Source: Pyrenopolyporus hunteri
Lineage: Eukaryota; Ascomycota; Sordariomycetes; Xylariales; Hypoxylaceae
Reading direction: 5' to 3'
Length of the DNA stretch: 64,000 nucleotides
Assembly (NCBI GenBank): GCA_902806595.1
Contig: CADCXC010000035.1
Coordinates: 1,116,001 to 1,180,000, forward strand
The translations under genes and the position numbers were made by a program. The notes beneath the pieces were generated by a model. It saw nothing but the letters and a program-made list of their open reading frames with translations. It had not been told where the DNA came from and did not search any database. How positions within the stretch are numbered: the stretch's first letter is position 1; each line of letters opens with the position of its first letter. Of this stretch, positions 1 through 9,708 are shown one piece after another.

Positions 1-1747
1 CCCTCCCGAATGGCCGCGGGACGAATCGCTAGAAGATGGCCTTCCCGCCTTATATGAATGATTGCCCGGACAGCAATCCTGGTGAATCCCATGCTCACCT
101 ACGTATGCTACGTATGCTACCGTACCTCGTACGTGCTGTGGCATTTTTGATCTTGCCGCTAATTCCCCCTCCTATCTCGAAAGCATATGTTTTTAGCAAC
201 CCTACTTCTTGTTACGGTTTTCGGGGTTTGGGCGTCCGGATACCCAAAGGGCGGTACGGGGTTTATGGCTCGCGATTTCGCATGGCATCAACCAACGGGT
301 TGTATGGGGTGTCTGCATTGATTTTCGGCATTTTACTGGATAGGATATACCCAGTCGTGACTATTTGAGAATGCATATTTTGGCCGAGGATCTGATTAGT
401 ATCTACATAGAAACCCTGGGGGTAGGATCAAGGCCAGCGTATAAAAAATCCAATCGTCTGTAGATTGAAGACACGTAATAAAAAAAGGACTGCCCCCCGT
501 GCTATATGCCTGTTAATTGGATTGATCGTTCGACACTTGTCCTGCTGCTTCACCTAGAGCTCCCGGTATATTTCTTGTGAATATATTCTTCAATGTATGG
601 CTGGCTGGTCATCTACGTTGGCGAGTATTGTAGAGCTCCTCCGGGGCTATAGCGGAAGGAACGCATGGTCTTATATCCAGAGACTGCTCTGTAAACGTTA
701 CACGGGCGGTCAGTTGGGAACTCGACTTATGGGTCTTGGGGCTTTGGTGAAGGATTTTTTATCGAATGTTATTCGCTCAATGTCTTCGGGAATGGTTGAC
801 GACGAAATTCTTTAAGGGCGCTTTACGTGGAAGGCTTTGCAATCCGAGATAGGCAGGCATCAAGATCGAAAATAAAAGATATAATTTGATTCGGGGCTGT
901 GGCAAGGAGAGCACTTGATAGATTCGATGCTGCAATACCAATGCACGAGGGCTTGACGGAGCGAACTTCTGGGAAACTGTCTAGGCGACCACAGGATCAA
1001 GTTTCACAGTAGCACCGCTTCATGGAACTGCCGCTATTATGATATTATTAGGTACGCAACATAACATTCGATCCAACCTAAAGGTGGCGATGCATTTGTG
1101 GCGAGGACGACGGGTACTAATACGTGAAGCCAACGAACGGAACCAGCACGAGGCACAAGCCGAGAGTCCTATATTGGCTGGTTCAATAGACTTAGTGAAG
1201 CACAATATCGACGTATCAGGACCTTCAGCGTTGAGGTAGTCTCGTCGAAATATTATCGGACGGTCTCTATGGTGGCGTATCTTGATGATAACTGAGTCTA
1301 AAGCCCAAGTCAGTGACTCTTCTACAAGTAAATTCTCATCAAAAGAGGATAGCTTGTGGTACATTGCTCAGAATATGTAAGAATCAAATATCACGTTTCC
1401 ACTCGATATAGCAACTCCGGCGAGAGCGCCATCGAAGCAGAATCAATCGCAAATTACCTCATCATAACAATCGGGCGACGCCGCAGAAGCAAAGGCGAGC
1501 CATCTCGGGGAGTAAGAAAAAAAAGGAGAGAGGACCTTTTACTTACATAGTATGGATCGCCGCCGTAATAGACAGTCATCGACTTATAGCAATTCTCCTC
1601 TAGCTACCCAGTAGAGATGAGAGTAGAAAGATGATAAGGATTCTGTAGTTTATGAAGTGAGGCTCGAGGGGGAGAAATCTTTAAAGCAAGAAAAAGTTCT
1701 GCAGGTGGGCCCTACTTCAGCACTAAGCTCGAATCAATTGGCGGCTT

Positions 1748-1895
1748 GGTACCTACCTAGGTACCTTACCAAACACAGGTACCTACATGTAGCCCAATAC
1801 GGGAACCGACAAGTTACCTGGGTACAGAAGGTAAGTGCACGTGGGTACCTAGGTAGGTAGGTACCTAGGTAGGTAGTTGAGATCCACGTGGGTAC
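1748..1895. repeat. CCTAGG/GGTACC palindrome cluster
   Basis: The stretch is made of overlapping TAGG and CCTA tetranucleotide units that build the palindromes CCTAGG and GGTACC many times. The same kind of cluster recurs across the window, always outside exons. It lies 310-460 bp upstream of the eL14 start codon. Confidence 0.85.
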
Positions 1896-1941
1896 CTGTG
1901 TACTCATGGTCCGGGCGCGGCTTGCGAGAAATTCCGGCTTT

Positions 1942-1949
1942 AACCCTAA
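1942..1949. promoter_or_regulatory. Telomere-like AACCCTAA box upstream of eL14
   Basis: AACCCTAA, the complement of TTAGGGTT, stands about 260 bp before the eL14 start codon. In many ascomycetes outside the Saccharomyces lineage the telomere-repeat factor Tbf1 binds TTAGGG-type boxes in ribosomal-protein promoters. The assignment here is inferred from motif and position; one 8-bp match can occur by chance. Confidence 0.4.
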
Positions 1950-2206
1950 CCGCCCACACAAGATTCAATTCATACCTCTTCCCACCGGATTGTGCGCGAC
2001 CGAAGAAAAGTTCCGCCCAGGACATTCAAGGTAAGGAGGATTTGAGCCAACACCACGACATCACCAATTCAGTAAGTCTCCTCCCCCATCGAACGCAAGA
2101 TTTACCGAGAGTATATGATTCAAGTACTCTTCAACCATTTCTCTTGATTTCCTTTGCAAGTCTCCGTATTTCCCTCTAACAAGTAGCCTATCAGCATACC
2201 GTCACA

Positions 2207-2722
2207 ATGGGCGACGCATCGATCGAATCCCCCGAATGGCGCAAGGTCGAGGTCGGCCGCATCGTCCTCGTCCAGGGAAGCAGTCCCTACGCCGGCAGAC
2301 TCGCCGCTATCGTCGAGATCATCGACCACAAGCGCGTACGTCACACCAAATTCGAACACAAAGGGAGACGAGAATGAATGTTATTGACTGGGAGATTTTT
2401 TTTCTAGGCTTTGGTTGATGGACCTTCCGCGGACCCTAAGCTGGTTGTTCCCCGACAAGCCATCTCTTTCGCCGATGTGCTGCTATCCGACCTGAAGATC
2501 CAGAAGCTTCCGCGCGCTGTCCGAACGGGAACCCTTAAGTCGGCTTGGGAGAAGGCCGAGATCGACGCCAAGTGGAAGGAGAGCAAATGGGCCAAGCGAA
2601 AGGACCAGACGGAGCGAAGAAGGGCGCTCACCGACTTCGACCGATTCAAGGTCATGCGACTGAAGAAGCAACGACGATTTGAGGAACGAAAGGCCCTAGC
2701 CAAGGTCAAGGCATCTGCGTGA
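2207..2722 (+). CDS. rpl14: 60S ribosomal protein eL14
   Basis: This gene encodes a structural protein of the cytosolic large ribosomal subunit. Two exons are read: 2207-2335 (43 codons) and 2408-2722, joined across a 72-nt intron with donor GTACGT and acceptor TTTCTAG, phase 0. The 147-residue product has the normal length for fungal eL14. Its N-terminal KOW-like beta domain contains WRKVEVGRIVLV and IVEIIDHKRALVDGPS, the latter assembled only after splicing. The C-terminal half is the basic helical eL14 extension (KWAKRKDQTERRRALTDFDR). The start is the first ATG with a good context (ACAATGG). A 5'-UTR intron at about 2072-2194 is possible. A Tbf1-like box lies about 260 bp upstream. The family assignment is secure. 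Confidence 0.95.
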
Positions 2723-3953
2723 ATGCGGAGGGTGAGGGTGGATGGTTGATTCGGATACAACAGTCTCTTTCAGCTAGAGAGGAGGGTAGTCTACGGATCT
2801 GGTCTGCATGAAATGACACAATGGCATGGGGTTGCTGGTTTATTCTGCTTCGTCTGGCAAGACCTGTATGTCACTCATAAAATCTCGATGAGGTGACCGG
2901 CGTCAATGATACGGAAATTTGCAACAGCCGAAGCTGCGCAGCTCTGCGCGATTCGCGTATTTCTCCTATTGTCGCGGGGGAAGTGAATTGGCCGTATCAC
3001 GGCCTAGCCTATACCCTAAAGTGGACGATGCAAATCGATAATATCTCCATCTCCGATACAAACTTCTACGACGTCTAAGGTTCTCTCCGGCTCTGGTTCC
3101 GCGAGCTCTCCCCTCCAGAGTGACAAAATATCTACATACCAGGTAGACGCGTAGACAGTACCTACATACCTAGGTAGGTACCTAAGGAGTAATTGCCTAC
3201 ATATATCTAGGTAGGTACCTAGGTACGTAAGGTGTGTGTAGGTACGAGTACCTATGTCTAACATTATCTTTTGGCAAAGGAGATAGTTGCGATGTATGGG
3301 AGGTAACCAGCTCTATATACCTAGGTGCCTACCTAGGTACCTATGTACCCGTTATTCTGCGTCTCCCACTTAGTACCTACGTAGGTAGGTACGTGTATGT
3401 TGGTAGGTACCTAGGTAATTATCCAAGTGCCTACTGTAAGTCCAAATGGAAAGACCCAATGAAGAGAACGCAGGTAGGTACTTTCCAAGGTACTGCCTGG
3501 TTAAGAAAAACATGAACCCAAGAGACTTTTACATTGGGAATTACTATAAATCCGTATTAGTACTAGCGCAGCCACTCGAAAAAAAACTGGCAAGCCCTAG
3601 GCTAAACAATTGACATCAAAAGTTCACAGCTGTAAGCAACTTTTCTTCATAACCGAACCGAACCACTCAACCCCCCCCAGGTACGACCAATCACCCCCGC
3701 TACTCAAGTTCCGTGACGCTCCTAAACCGTGTCGCTTCGGTAAGTTGTCGAAAATTTCATATTGTCTTCGCATCTGCTTCGTTTGCATCTCTCACCTAGC
3801 GTAGGGGGAGTTGTGAAAAAGTATCGGGGCCGTGGGTGGTATTGACAATATTTGAGGGCTTGTCACACTCGGGCCGCCACCACATCCCACCACCCACTTC
3901 GCACATCCAGGGAACAAATAGCTAATTCTGACCCCACCAGTCTCACACCCAAC
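2723..3953. other. Intergenic region between eL14 and NAC-alpha genes
   Basis: No coding potential is seen. A long CCTAGG/GGTACC palindrome cluster occupies about 3134-3419. The right end is the promoter and leader of the NAC-alpha gene. A GTAAGT donor at 3740 and a CACCTAG acceptor ending at 3799 could frame a 60-nt 5'-UTR intron, which is an inference from the signals alone. Confidence 0.6.
3134..3419. repeat. CCTAGG/GGTACC palindrome cluster
   Basis: Tandem and inverted TAGG/CCTA units form repeated CCTAGG and GGTACC palindromes, interrupted by unique sequence around 3255-3310. It is one of the longest such clusters in the window and stands about 530 bp before the NAC-alpha start codon. 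Confidence 0.85.
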
Positions 3954-4839
3954 ATGGCCAACCCGAGGGTCGAGGAACTGCCCGATGACGAGCCCAAGAA
4001 GGTCTCGGTCGAGGAGCACGACGATGACGATAGCTCTGACTCCGAGATTGAGGTCGGCGAGGGTGGCGCCGCCGGCTCTACTGCCGTCGTGCATTCCCGT
4101 AACGAGAAGAAGGCGCGAAAGGCTATCGAGAAGCTTCACCTTACCCGTGTCACCGGCATCACTCGAGTAACCCTCCGGCGGCCAAAGAACGTAAGTGACG
4201 TCACGTTGATTCGGAAGCGTTACTTGCCCCCGTCGAAGGGCCGTAATACTCGGGCTAGGAATCATGCGCAGAAGCAACCGCCATGTATCTGCCGCATAGT
4301 TCGAGTCCCTCTGTGGCTGGAACTTCTATCCTGGGAGAGGGACTTTGCCTACTACTGGCTCGGTAGGATCGTGTTGTCTGTTCATGGCTAATGCAACCCC
4401 TTGCAGATCCTGTTTGTTATCAATAACCCAGAAGTCTATAAGTCGCCCAACAGCAATACCTACATGTAAGAACCTGCAATTCCCGTGCCGAATGTTGAGC
4501 GTTACTAACAAATCTATCAGCGTCTTCGGCGAGGCCAAGATTGAGGACCTGAACTCGGCCGCCCAGCAAGCCGCTGCTCAGTCTCTTGCCGCCGCCGGTG
4601 GTGAACACGACCACGCTGGTCACGACCACAGCCATGGCGAACCTAGCAAGGCGGTCGAGGGTGCTGAGGACAAGAAGGATGACGATGATGACGATGAGGA
4701 AGTTGATGCTGAAGGGCTTGAGGATAAGGATATCGAGCTGGTCATGACCCAAGCTAATGTCAAGCGAAACAAGGCCATCAAAGCCTTGAAAGAGAACGAT
4801 AACGACATAGTCAATTCGATTATGGCACTAAGCGTTTGA
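3954..4839 (+). CDS. egd2: Nascent polypeptide-associated complex subunit alpha
   Basis: With the beta subunit this protein forms the ribosome-bound NAC heterodimer, which shields emerging nascent chains and restrains mistargeting to the ER. Three exons are read: 3954-4190, 4407-4465 and 4521-4839, with introns of 216 and 55 nt (donors GTAAGT and GTAAGA, acceptors TGCAG and ATCAG). The product has 204 residues. An acidic N-terminus is followed by the NAC domain, about residues 45-115, with RVTGITRVTLRRPKN and then ILFVINNPEVYKSP across the first splice. A Gly/His-rich acidic linker (EHDHAGHDHSHGE) follows, then the C-terminal UBA domain, about 165-203, with DIELVMTQANVKRNKAI. Length and order are normal for fungal Egd2. 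The His-rich linker is the only unusual feature. Confidence 0.96.
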
Positions 4840-5106
4840 TGGCAAGGCTAGACTACTGAGAGAAGGGGTCAAGGCTGCGGATGCGTCGGTGGATGCATTG
4901 CGACATACGGAAATGTTTGCATGGGGCAATTAAAAAAAAACAGAAGAAGGGAAGTCGGTTGGCTGCGTATCATGAGCTACGATACCTTGCAATGGGTACT
5001 TAAGCCGTTGTGAATATACGGCTTTTAAGCTTCATTGACGATTGACTGATGCGTATGTCGCGGCGACTATGATTTACTTCGTGATTCGGCCTTTCCATCG
5101 TAGTCC

Positions 5107-5200
5107 GTACGTACCTACTTACCTAAGTAGGTAGGTAGGTATCTGGTAGGTAGGCACCTAGGTAGGTAAGAACCTATATGTAGGTACCCAGGTAGATGTA
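5107..5200. repeat. CCTAGG/GGTACC palindrome cluster
   Basis: Repeated TAGG/CCTA units form CCTAGG and GGTACC palindromes in the intergenic region upstream of the ATP synthase subunit d gene. Confidence 0.8.
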
Positions 5201-5363
5201 TGGATCCATACATGTACCTTCAATTAGGTGCTGTTCATACCTACATAGGTGGTAAAATACCTCTGTAGCTAGTACATACCTACGTGAGGTGGTGTGTGGT
5301 GCACTCCCTATAAACATGTGGCTATAATTACATGTACTGCGTAGGCGTTGACAAAGGGGCCCC

Positions 5364-5373
5364 GTCACGTGAC
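5364..5373. promoter_or_regulatory. Palindromic E-box GTCACGTGAC upstream of atp7
   Basis: A perfect 10-bp palindrome with core CACGTG is enclosed by the short inverted repeat ACAAAGG (5351-5357) and CCTTTGT (5380-5386). CACGTG is the core site of bHLH factors such as Cbf1, which controls respiratory genes in some ascomycetes. Use of the site here is inferred from position, about 170 bp before the start codon of an ATP synthase gene. Confidence 0.45.
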
Positions 5374-5538
5374 ACTCCACCTTTGTCACGGGACGTGGGA
5401 GCCAAATGTGGATTGCTCCCTTGCAAACCGGTCGGAGTTCTTCGGCTAAGGAATAACTAGCAACAACGTACTAGCTGCGAATTGCTTCACATCTCCACTC
5501 CTTACCTTTTCTCTCACCACATTAGAAAAAAGAAAAAC

Positions 5539-6267
5539 ATGGCCGCAGTGAGTGTCCCTCATTACCGACGAGTGCTAAGCAAGTCGTTGGCTCCCAAAGA
5601 AATAGATTTACGTGGCCAATTGGCCCTCGCCAACCGCGCCGCTATCCGCCGTTAACAACGTGAATGAGCTAATTTCTAATTCGCCTTCTCTTTCTAGCGC
5701 AGCGCAGCCTTGAAGCTCGACTGGGCGAAAGTCACCTCCTCGCTGGGCCTCCGCGGCCAGACCGTCGCGAGCCTGCAGGCGTTCAAGCAACGAAACGAGA
5801 ATGCCCGCCGTAAGGTACAGGCGCTCTCCGAACTCCCGACCACGGTGGACTTCGCCCACTACCGATCGGTCCTGAAGAACCAGGCTGTCGTCGACGAGAT
5901 CGAGAAGCGCTTCAACGCCTTCCAACCCGCCAAGTACGATGTCGCGCGCCAACTCAAGGCTATCGAGGCCTTCGAGATCGAGGCCGTCAAGAACGCGCAG
6001 AACACCAAGGAGAAGGTCGACCTCGAGTTGAAGGACCTCGAAGCCACTCTTAAGAACATCGAAACGGCCAGGCCGTTCGAGGAGCTCACTGTAGACGAGG
6101 TTGCCGCAGCGGAGCCGTCCATCGACGAGAAGACGGCGAAGCTGGTGTCTAAGGGCCGCTGGTCCGTTCCGGGATACAAGGTACGACCCGCTCGTCTCGC
6201 ACGCCTGCTTGATGTGGAATACTAACGTCGCGTGCAGGAGAAATTCGGCGATCTTTCCGTACTATAG
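5539..6267 (+). CDS. atp7: Mitochondrial F1Fo-ATP synthase subunit d
   Basis: This is a peripheral-stalk subunit of mitochondrial ATP synthase that helps hold the catalytic F1 head against rotation. Three exons are read: a 9-nt first exon 5539-5547 (Met-Ala-Ala), 5698-6180 and 6238-6267. The introns have donors GTGAGT and GTACGA and acceptors TTCTAG and TGCAG. The product has 173 residues, the usual fungal size. It opens with MAARSAALKLDWAKVTSSLG, continues with helical, Lys/Glu-rich segments (FAHYRSVLKNQAVVDEIEKR) and ends with WSVPGYKEKFGDLSVL; the last ten residues include the conserved end supplied by the third exon. No cleavable presequence is obvious, as expected for this subunit. The tiny first exon would be missed by many predictors, but the fit to the family is good. 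Confidence 0.95.
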
Positions 6268-7453
6268 AGGGCACGCGCAACCTAAACAATATTACCACTC
6301 TAACCTTCCCTTGTACACTCTAGCGTTGTAGATAAGAAAGCCGGTTGGAGGCGAAGGCAAAGGCAAAGGCAAAGGAATTATAGACGCCGTTCATCAAGCT
6401 CACATGTCCAAGTAGATCGGCTATATGCGGCTCGTGTTCATGCTCTGAGGGAGGGAGACGGACCTTATGCTACCTATCTCTGATGCTTATCCAGGGACGA
6501 TGGCGAGCTGTTCTTAGTATCTCACGCCGGAGCCCGCTGCCTGAGTATCAGAGTTTCCGAATGAAGTCGAGTGGACGCCATTGCCTGAATCAAGCCCTAC
6601 CATACACACCCTACAATCCCGATATACTCGCGTGTTATATGCAACATTCTTTGAGAAGGCCAGTCCTTGGTCATATACAATGACCCTCACTCAGCAACGG
6701 GCTCCCGTAATCAGAAATCCATGTGCATAGGTCCAAAGAAACATGGTCCAATGAAACATCGAGCCCCAACCGCCCATTTCTATGTAGAGAGGTACCTACT
6801 ATTTTTGAATTGTTCCCTCAAGCAACGTCTCGCCCACCGCCCTCCCGTAGCTAAGGTAGGAATGAGGAAGCCGGAGGGAGAAGCCGGAGGGAGAAGCCGG
6901 AGGAAGAAGCCGGAGGGAATTGCCTGAAATACTGTATGTTGGGGGTTTATGGAATAGGTCGAGCTGTCGAATATGAGAAGAACTAAGTGGCATAGTCGGA
7001 AAAGCGATGCCACGACGATAAGTAGAAATGATATCCCCGTCGATATTAGATGATAGAACCCCCGATGAATGTTTAAACCTCTTACTTCGCGTCGCAAAGC
7101 CAAGAACCAGACTCCCGGCAAGCCATCCGTGCACCAGCCACCTACAAGTACCTACCTGCCCGGTTAAAACTTGCATGTATTCATAGGTACCTAGATATAA
7201 GAGTCAAGTCGAAATATGGGGAGTGTTGAAAGATTGAAGACTTTCCCGTCCTGATCTTGGCCCCTACATGTAGTGATAGGTTAAGTACCTACGATATACA
7301 TGTAAATAGGCAAGGCAGTTGGACCAGTACTAGCTTCCATAGCAGCTGTTTAATAGGTACCGTGCACAGGTGTTCCCGCCCTGCCGCCCGGTCTGCCTTG
7401 GCGTGCCCTGTGCGGGTGCAGCTAGGTGCTTAAGAAGAACCTATCGTACAATA

Positions 7454-7615
7454 CATACCTGGGTGTGTAGGTACCTAGGTAGGTATCATTGTTCAGCCTT
7501 CCCGCCTCGTTGACCCTGCATCTTACCTACCTGCCTACCTACCTAGGTACCTAGGTACGTTATCTTCCCATTTATTCAACCCCCATGCTACATACCTAGG
7601 TACCCGCCTACATAC
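7454..7615. repeat. CCTAGG/GGTACC palindrome cluster
   Basis: Several runs of TAGG/CCTA units forming CCTAGG and GGTACC palindromes, separated by short unique sequence, about 350-510 bp before the EAF start codon. Confidence 0.8.
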
Positions 7616-7721
7616 ATTAAGTACAATACATTCTTCTCCAAACACACGGACGCAATACACAGGCGCAACACACAGACAACATTCACACACAAACACTCTT
7701 GTCTCTCGCTCTCTAACTCTC

Positions 7722-7816
7722 TTGCTCTCTTGCTCTCTTGCTCTCTTATTCTCTTTCCCTCTTTCTCTTTCTCTCTTTCTCTCTTTCTCTCTTTCTCTCT
7801 TTCTCTCTTTCTCTAT
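7722..7816 (+). repeat. Pyrimidine microsatellite (CTCTTT-type)
   Basis: A nearly pure C/T tract built of CTCTTG and then CTCTTT units lies about 150-245 bp before the EAF start codon. Pyrimidine tracts are common just upstream of fungal start codons, so a promoter or leader role is likely but not shown. Confidence 0.8.
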
Positions 7817-7966
7817 CTCTGTACCCAGACTTCCTCGCTTTTTGCTATATAGATTCTATACCCTTTGCTCCATCCATAGTCGTACCCAATCAATACGAAT
7901 AATTGAACGTATTTTTATCCGACCATCAACCAGCCCCGTCACGGCGGCTCAGCAATTCCCGCGATA

Positions 7967-9102
7967 ATGACGTCCCTCGCCGCGGGGATAGTCGACCCTA
8001 CAAAAGCCGGCAAATACCCAGTCGTCTTAAGCGACGCCTTGCTCGGCAAGAACCCAAAGGAGGTCTTTACTGGTGTGAGGTGTCAGTGACCACTATACTC
8101 TGTGGCCGGTAGGCCTTCGCTAACTGGCAGCTTACCACAGATAACCATAAGCCGCCTTTGTCCTCCCCAACCGCCCCCGCCCAGGCACGAATAAAATTAG
8201 CATCCACGTCGTCGCCCTCCAAGAAAGGCCCCTCTACATATGACCTGTCCTTCCAGGACGATGGTGGCCGCTACCTGTACAAGGGCACACGGGGTGTAGA
8301 AGACGGCCAGTATGTGCTTATCTTCGATCCCACACGCGAGGTCTTTGTTCTGCACAAGCTAGACTCCATGTTCAACATGAACCTAGCGCAGACGCCGTCC
8401 AATGACAGCCCCGAGAGCCTGCGAGAGGAGTTCCACCAGCTCGCCGGCCACAGCGCCAGCAGCAGCGCCAAGGCTGCGGCCCCCGCAAACAGTGGTAAAC
8501 AATCGGCGAAGGCGAGAGGCGAAGAGAAGAAGAAGACGGCCGCGAGACCACGGAAACCTGCGGCAAAACCCAAGGTAGAAGAGAAGCCAGCCTTAGCAAT
8601 GCCCGAGAAGAAGCCGCCGCCGAAGCCCGCGGCTATCAGCAAGCCACGCCTCGCCTCGGCAGACTCGGAGGAGGAGAGCTCGGACGACGACCTCGGGCTT
8701 ACGATCGAGAACCCGGGCGGCGAGGCGCCGAGGGTGAACCGGGACTTCTCACCCAACCTCTTTGGAATTCGCCGGTTTTCCGAGTTAATGCACGAGGATG
8801 AGGACGGGGAGAACGATGACGCCGACGGCGAGGAGGACGATGACGAGGCCTTCGAACATTTTGCGCTACCCAGCCCGATCAACCGCCAGATGCCGCAGAC
8901 GAACGCTAGCCAACAGCCTACGCGGGCCAACGGAGAAGACGAGGAAGAAGAGGAGGAGGAAGAGGAGGAGACGGGGGAGTTACAGCTGGAGCAGCCAGTC
9001 GAAGCCGAGGACCCTGTCTTAGACGAGATGGAGCTTGAAGCTGCGTTGATAGAGGAACTGGGCGAAGGCGAACAAGAAAGCGACGTGAGCGAAGAAGAGT
9101 GA
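7967..9102 (+). CDS. EAF-type (ELL-associated factor) Pol II elongation factor
   Basis: The N-terminal part matches the EAF domain of RNA polymerase II elongation factors that partner ELL proteins. Two exons are read: 7967-8081 and 8141-9102, joined in phase 1 by a 59-nt intron (donor GTCAGT, branch CTAAC, acceptor CACAG). The product has 358 residues. The domain, about 10-125, holds GKYPVVLSDALLGKNPKEVF, then VRYNHKPP across the splice, then TYDLSFQDDGGRYLYKG, QYVLIFDPTREVFVLHKLD and FNMNLA. The rest is low-complexity: a Lys/Pro/Ala-rich basic stretch (about 150-220) and a long Asp/Glu-rich C-terminus with a run of glutamates. That tail suits the acidic transactivation region known in EAFs. 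The domain call is firm; the exact complex is inferred. Confidence 0.9.
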
Positions 9103-9708
9103 GGGGTAGAACGGAAGTTTTAATAAATTGGGCTTGAAGATACAATAAAACGGCGTTTGGTGCTCTGGATATCACATTGCCCGTCGACGGACGGGTGGGC
9201 AGATGAGCGGACGAACAGGGTCGCAGGAAACACAACGGGTTGACAAGCATTTAGCAGAAATGGAAGCTATGGGTCGAAAAGCACTTTGTTAATTGGAGCG
9301 CTGTCTGCTTTTAGGGCGCATATCTTGATGACTACCTCCTACGGAGTTACGAGAAGCACTGATTTTCTTTGGGGGAGGGGAGGAGGGGATATAAAAGCCT
9401 TTGCTTAATGAGATAAGCCAGGATGAAGCAGGTTACATAGTGCAAATAGGTTGCTATGTTGGGCTTCACGTCCATGCCGTTATATTGCGTATGTAGCTGT
9501 TGTTGGAACGCTTCCGTGTCTGCCTCCTCAGATAAGCCGATTCTGTGGCTATGGCTGGGGGATCCATGTGTGACCGGGCACCTACCTCCTATATCACTTA
9601 ACAAACCCACCGTACGATCCACATGTCGCAGTCGAGCTCTTATATTATATTAGTCTGATGTATATACCCCTATCCTCGGTGGATTCCACACGTCCGTCTC
9701 CCCCCCAT
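9103..9708. other. Convergent intergenic region
   Basis: This is the shared 3' flank of the EAF gene (+) and the secreted hydrolase-like gene (-). No coding potential or repeat of note is seen. Confidence 0.6.

Larger units (their letters stand above)
1..2206. other. Intergenic region, no supported gene
   Basis: Only short open frames without recognisable domains or convincing splice structure occur here, the longest being 110 and 114 codons. The stretch holds a CCTAGG/GGTACC palindrome cluster near 1748-1895 and, at its right end, the promoter and leader of the eL14 gene, including a telomere-like AACCCTAA box at 1942-1949. A possible 5'-UTR intron of the eL14 transcript (donor GTAAGT at 2072, acceptor CAG ending at 2194) is an inference from splice signals only. 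Confidence 0.6.
4840..5538. other. Intergenic region, promoter of ATP synthase subunit d gene
   Basis: No coding potential is seen. A CCTAGG/GGTACC palindrome cluster lies at about 5107-5200. An E-box palindrome GTCACGTGAC at 5364-5373 lies 166-175 bp before the ATP synthase subunit d start codon. Confidence 0.6.
6268..7966. other. Intergenic region upstream of the EAF gene
   Basis: No supported gene. The stretch contains a short GAAGCCGGAGG-type tandem repeat near 6869-6918 and a palindrome cluster at about 7454-7615. A long pyrimidine tract of CTCTTT units at 7722-7816 probably lies in the promoter or leader of the downstream EAF gene. Confidence 0.55.

Noticed and set aside
36..368. 110-codon plus-strand frame at the left end
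   Set aside because: No domain, odd composition, and no splice partner or conserved feature; probably chance.
597..815. 72-codon plus-strand frame
   Set aside because: Protein-like composition but too short, with no recognised family and no flanking exon signals.
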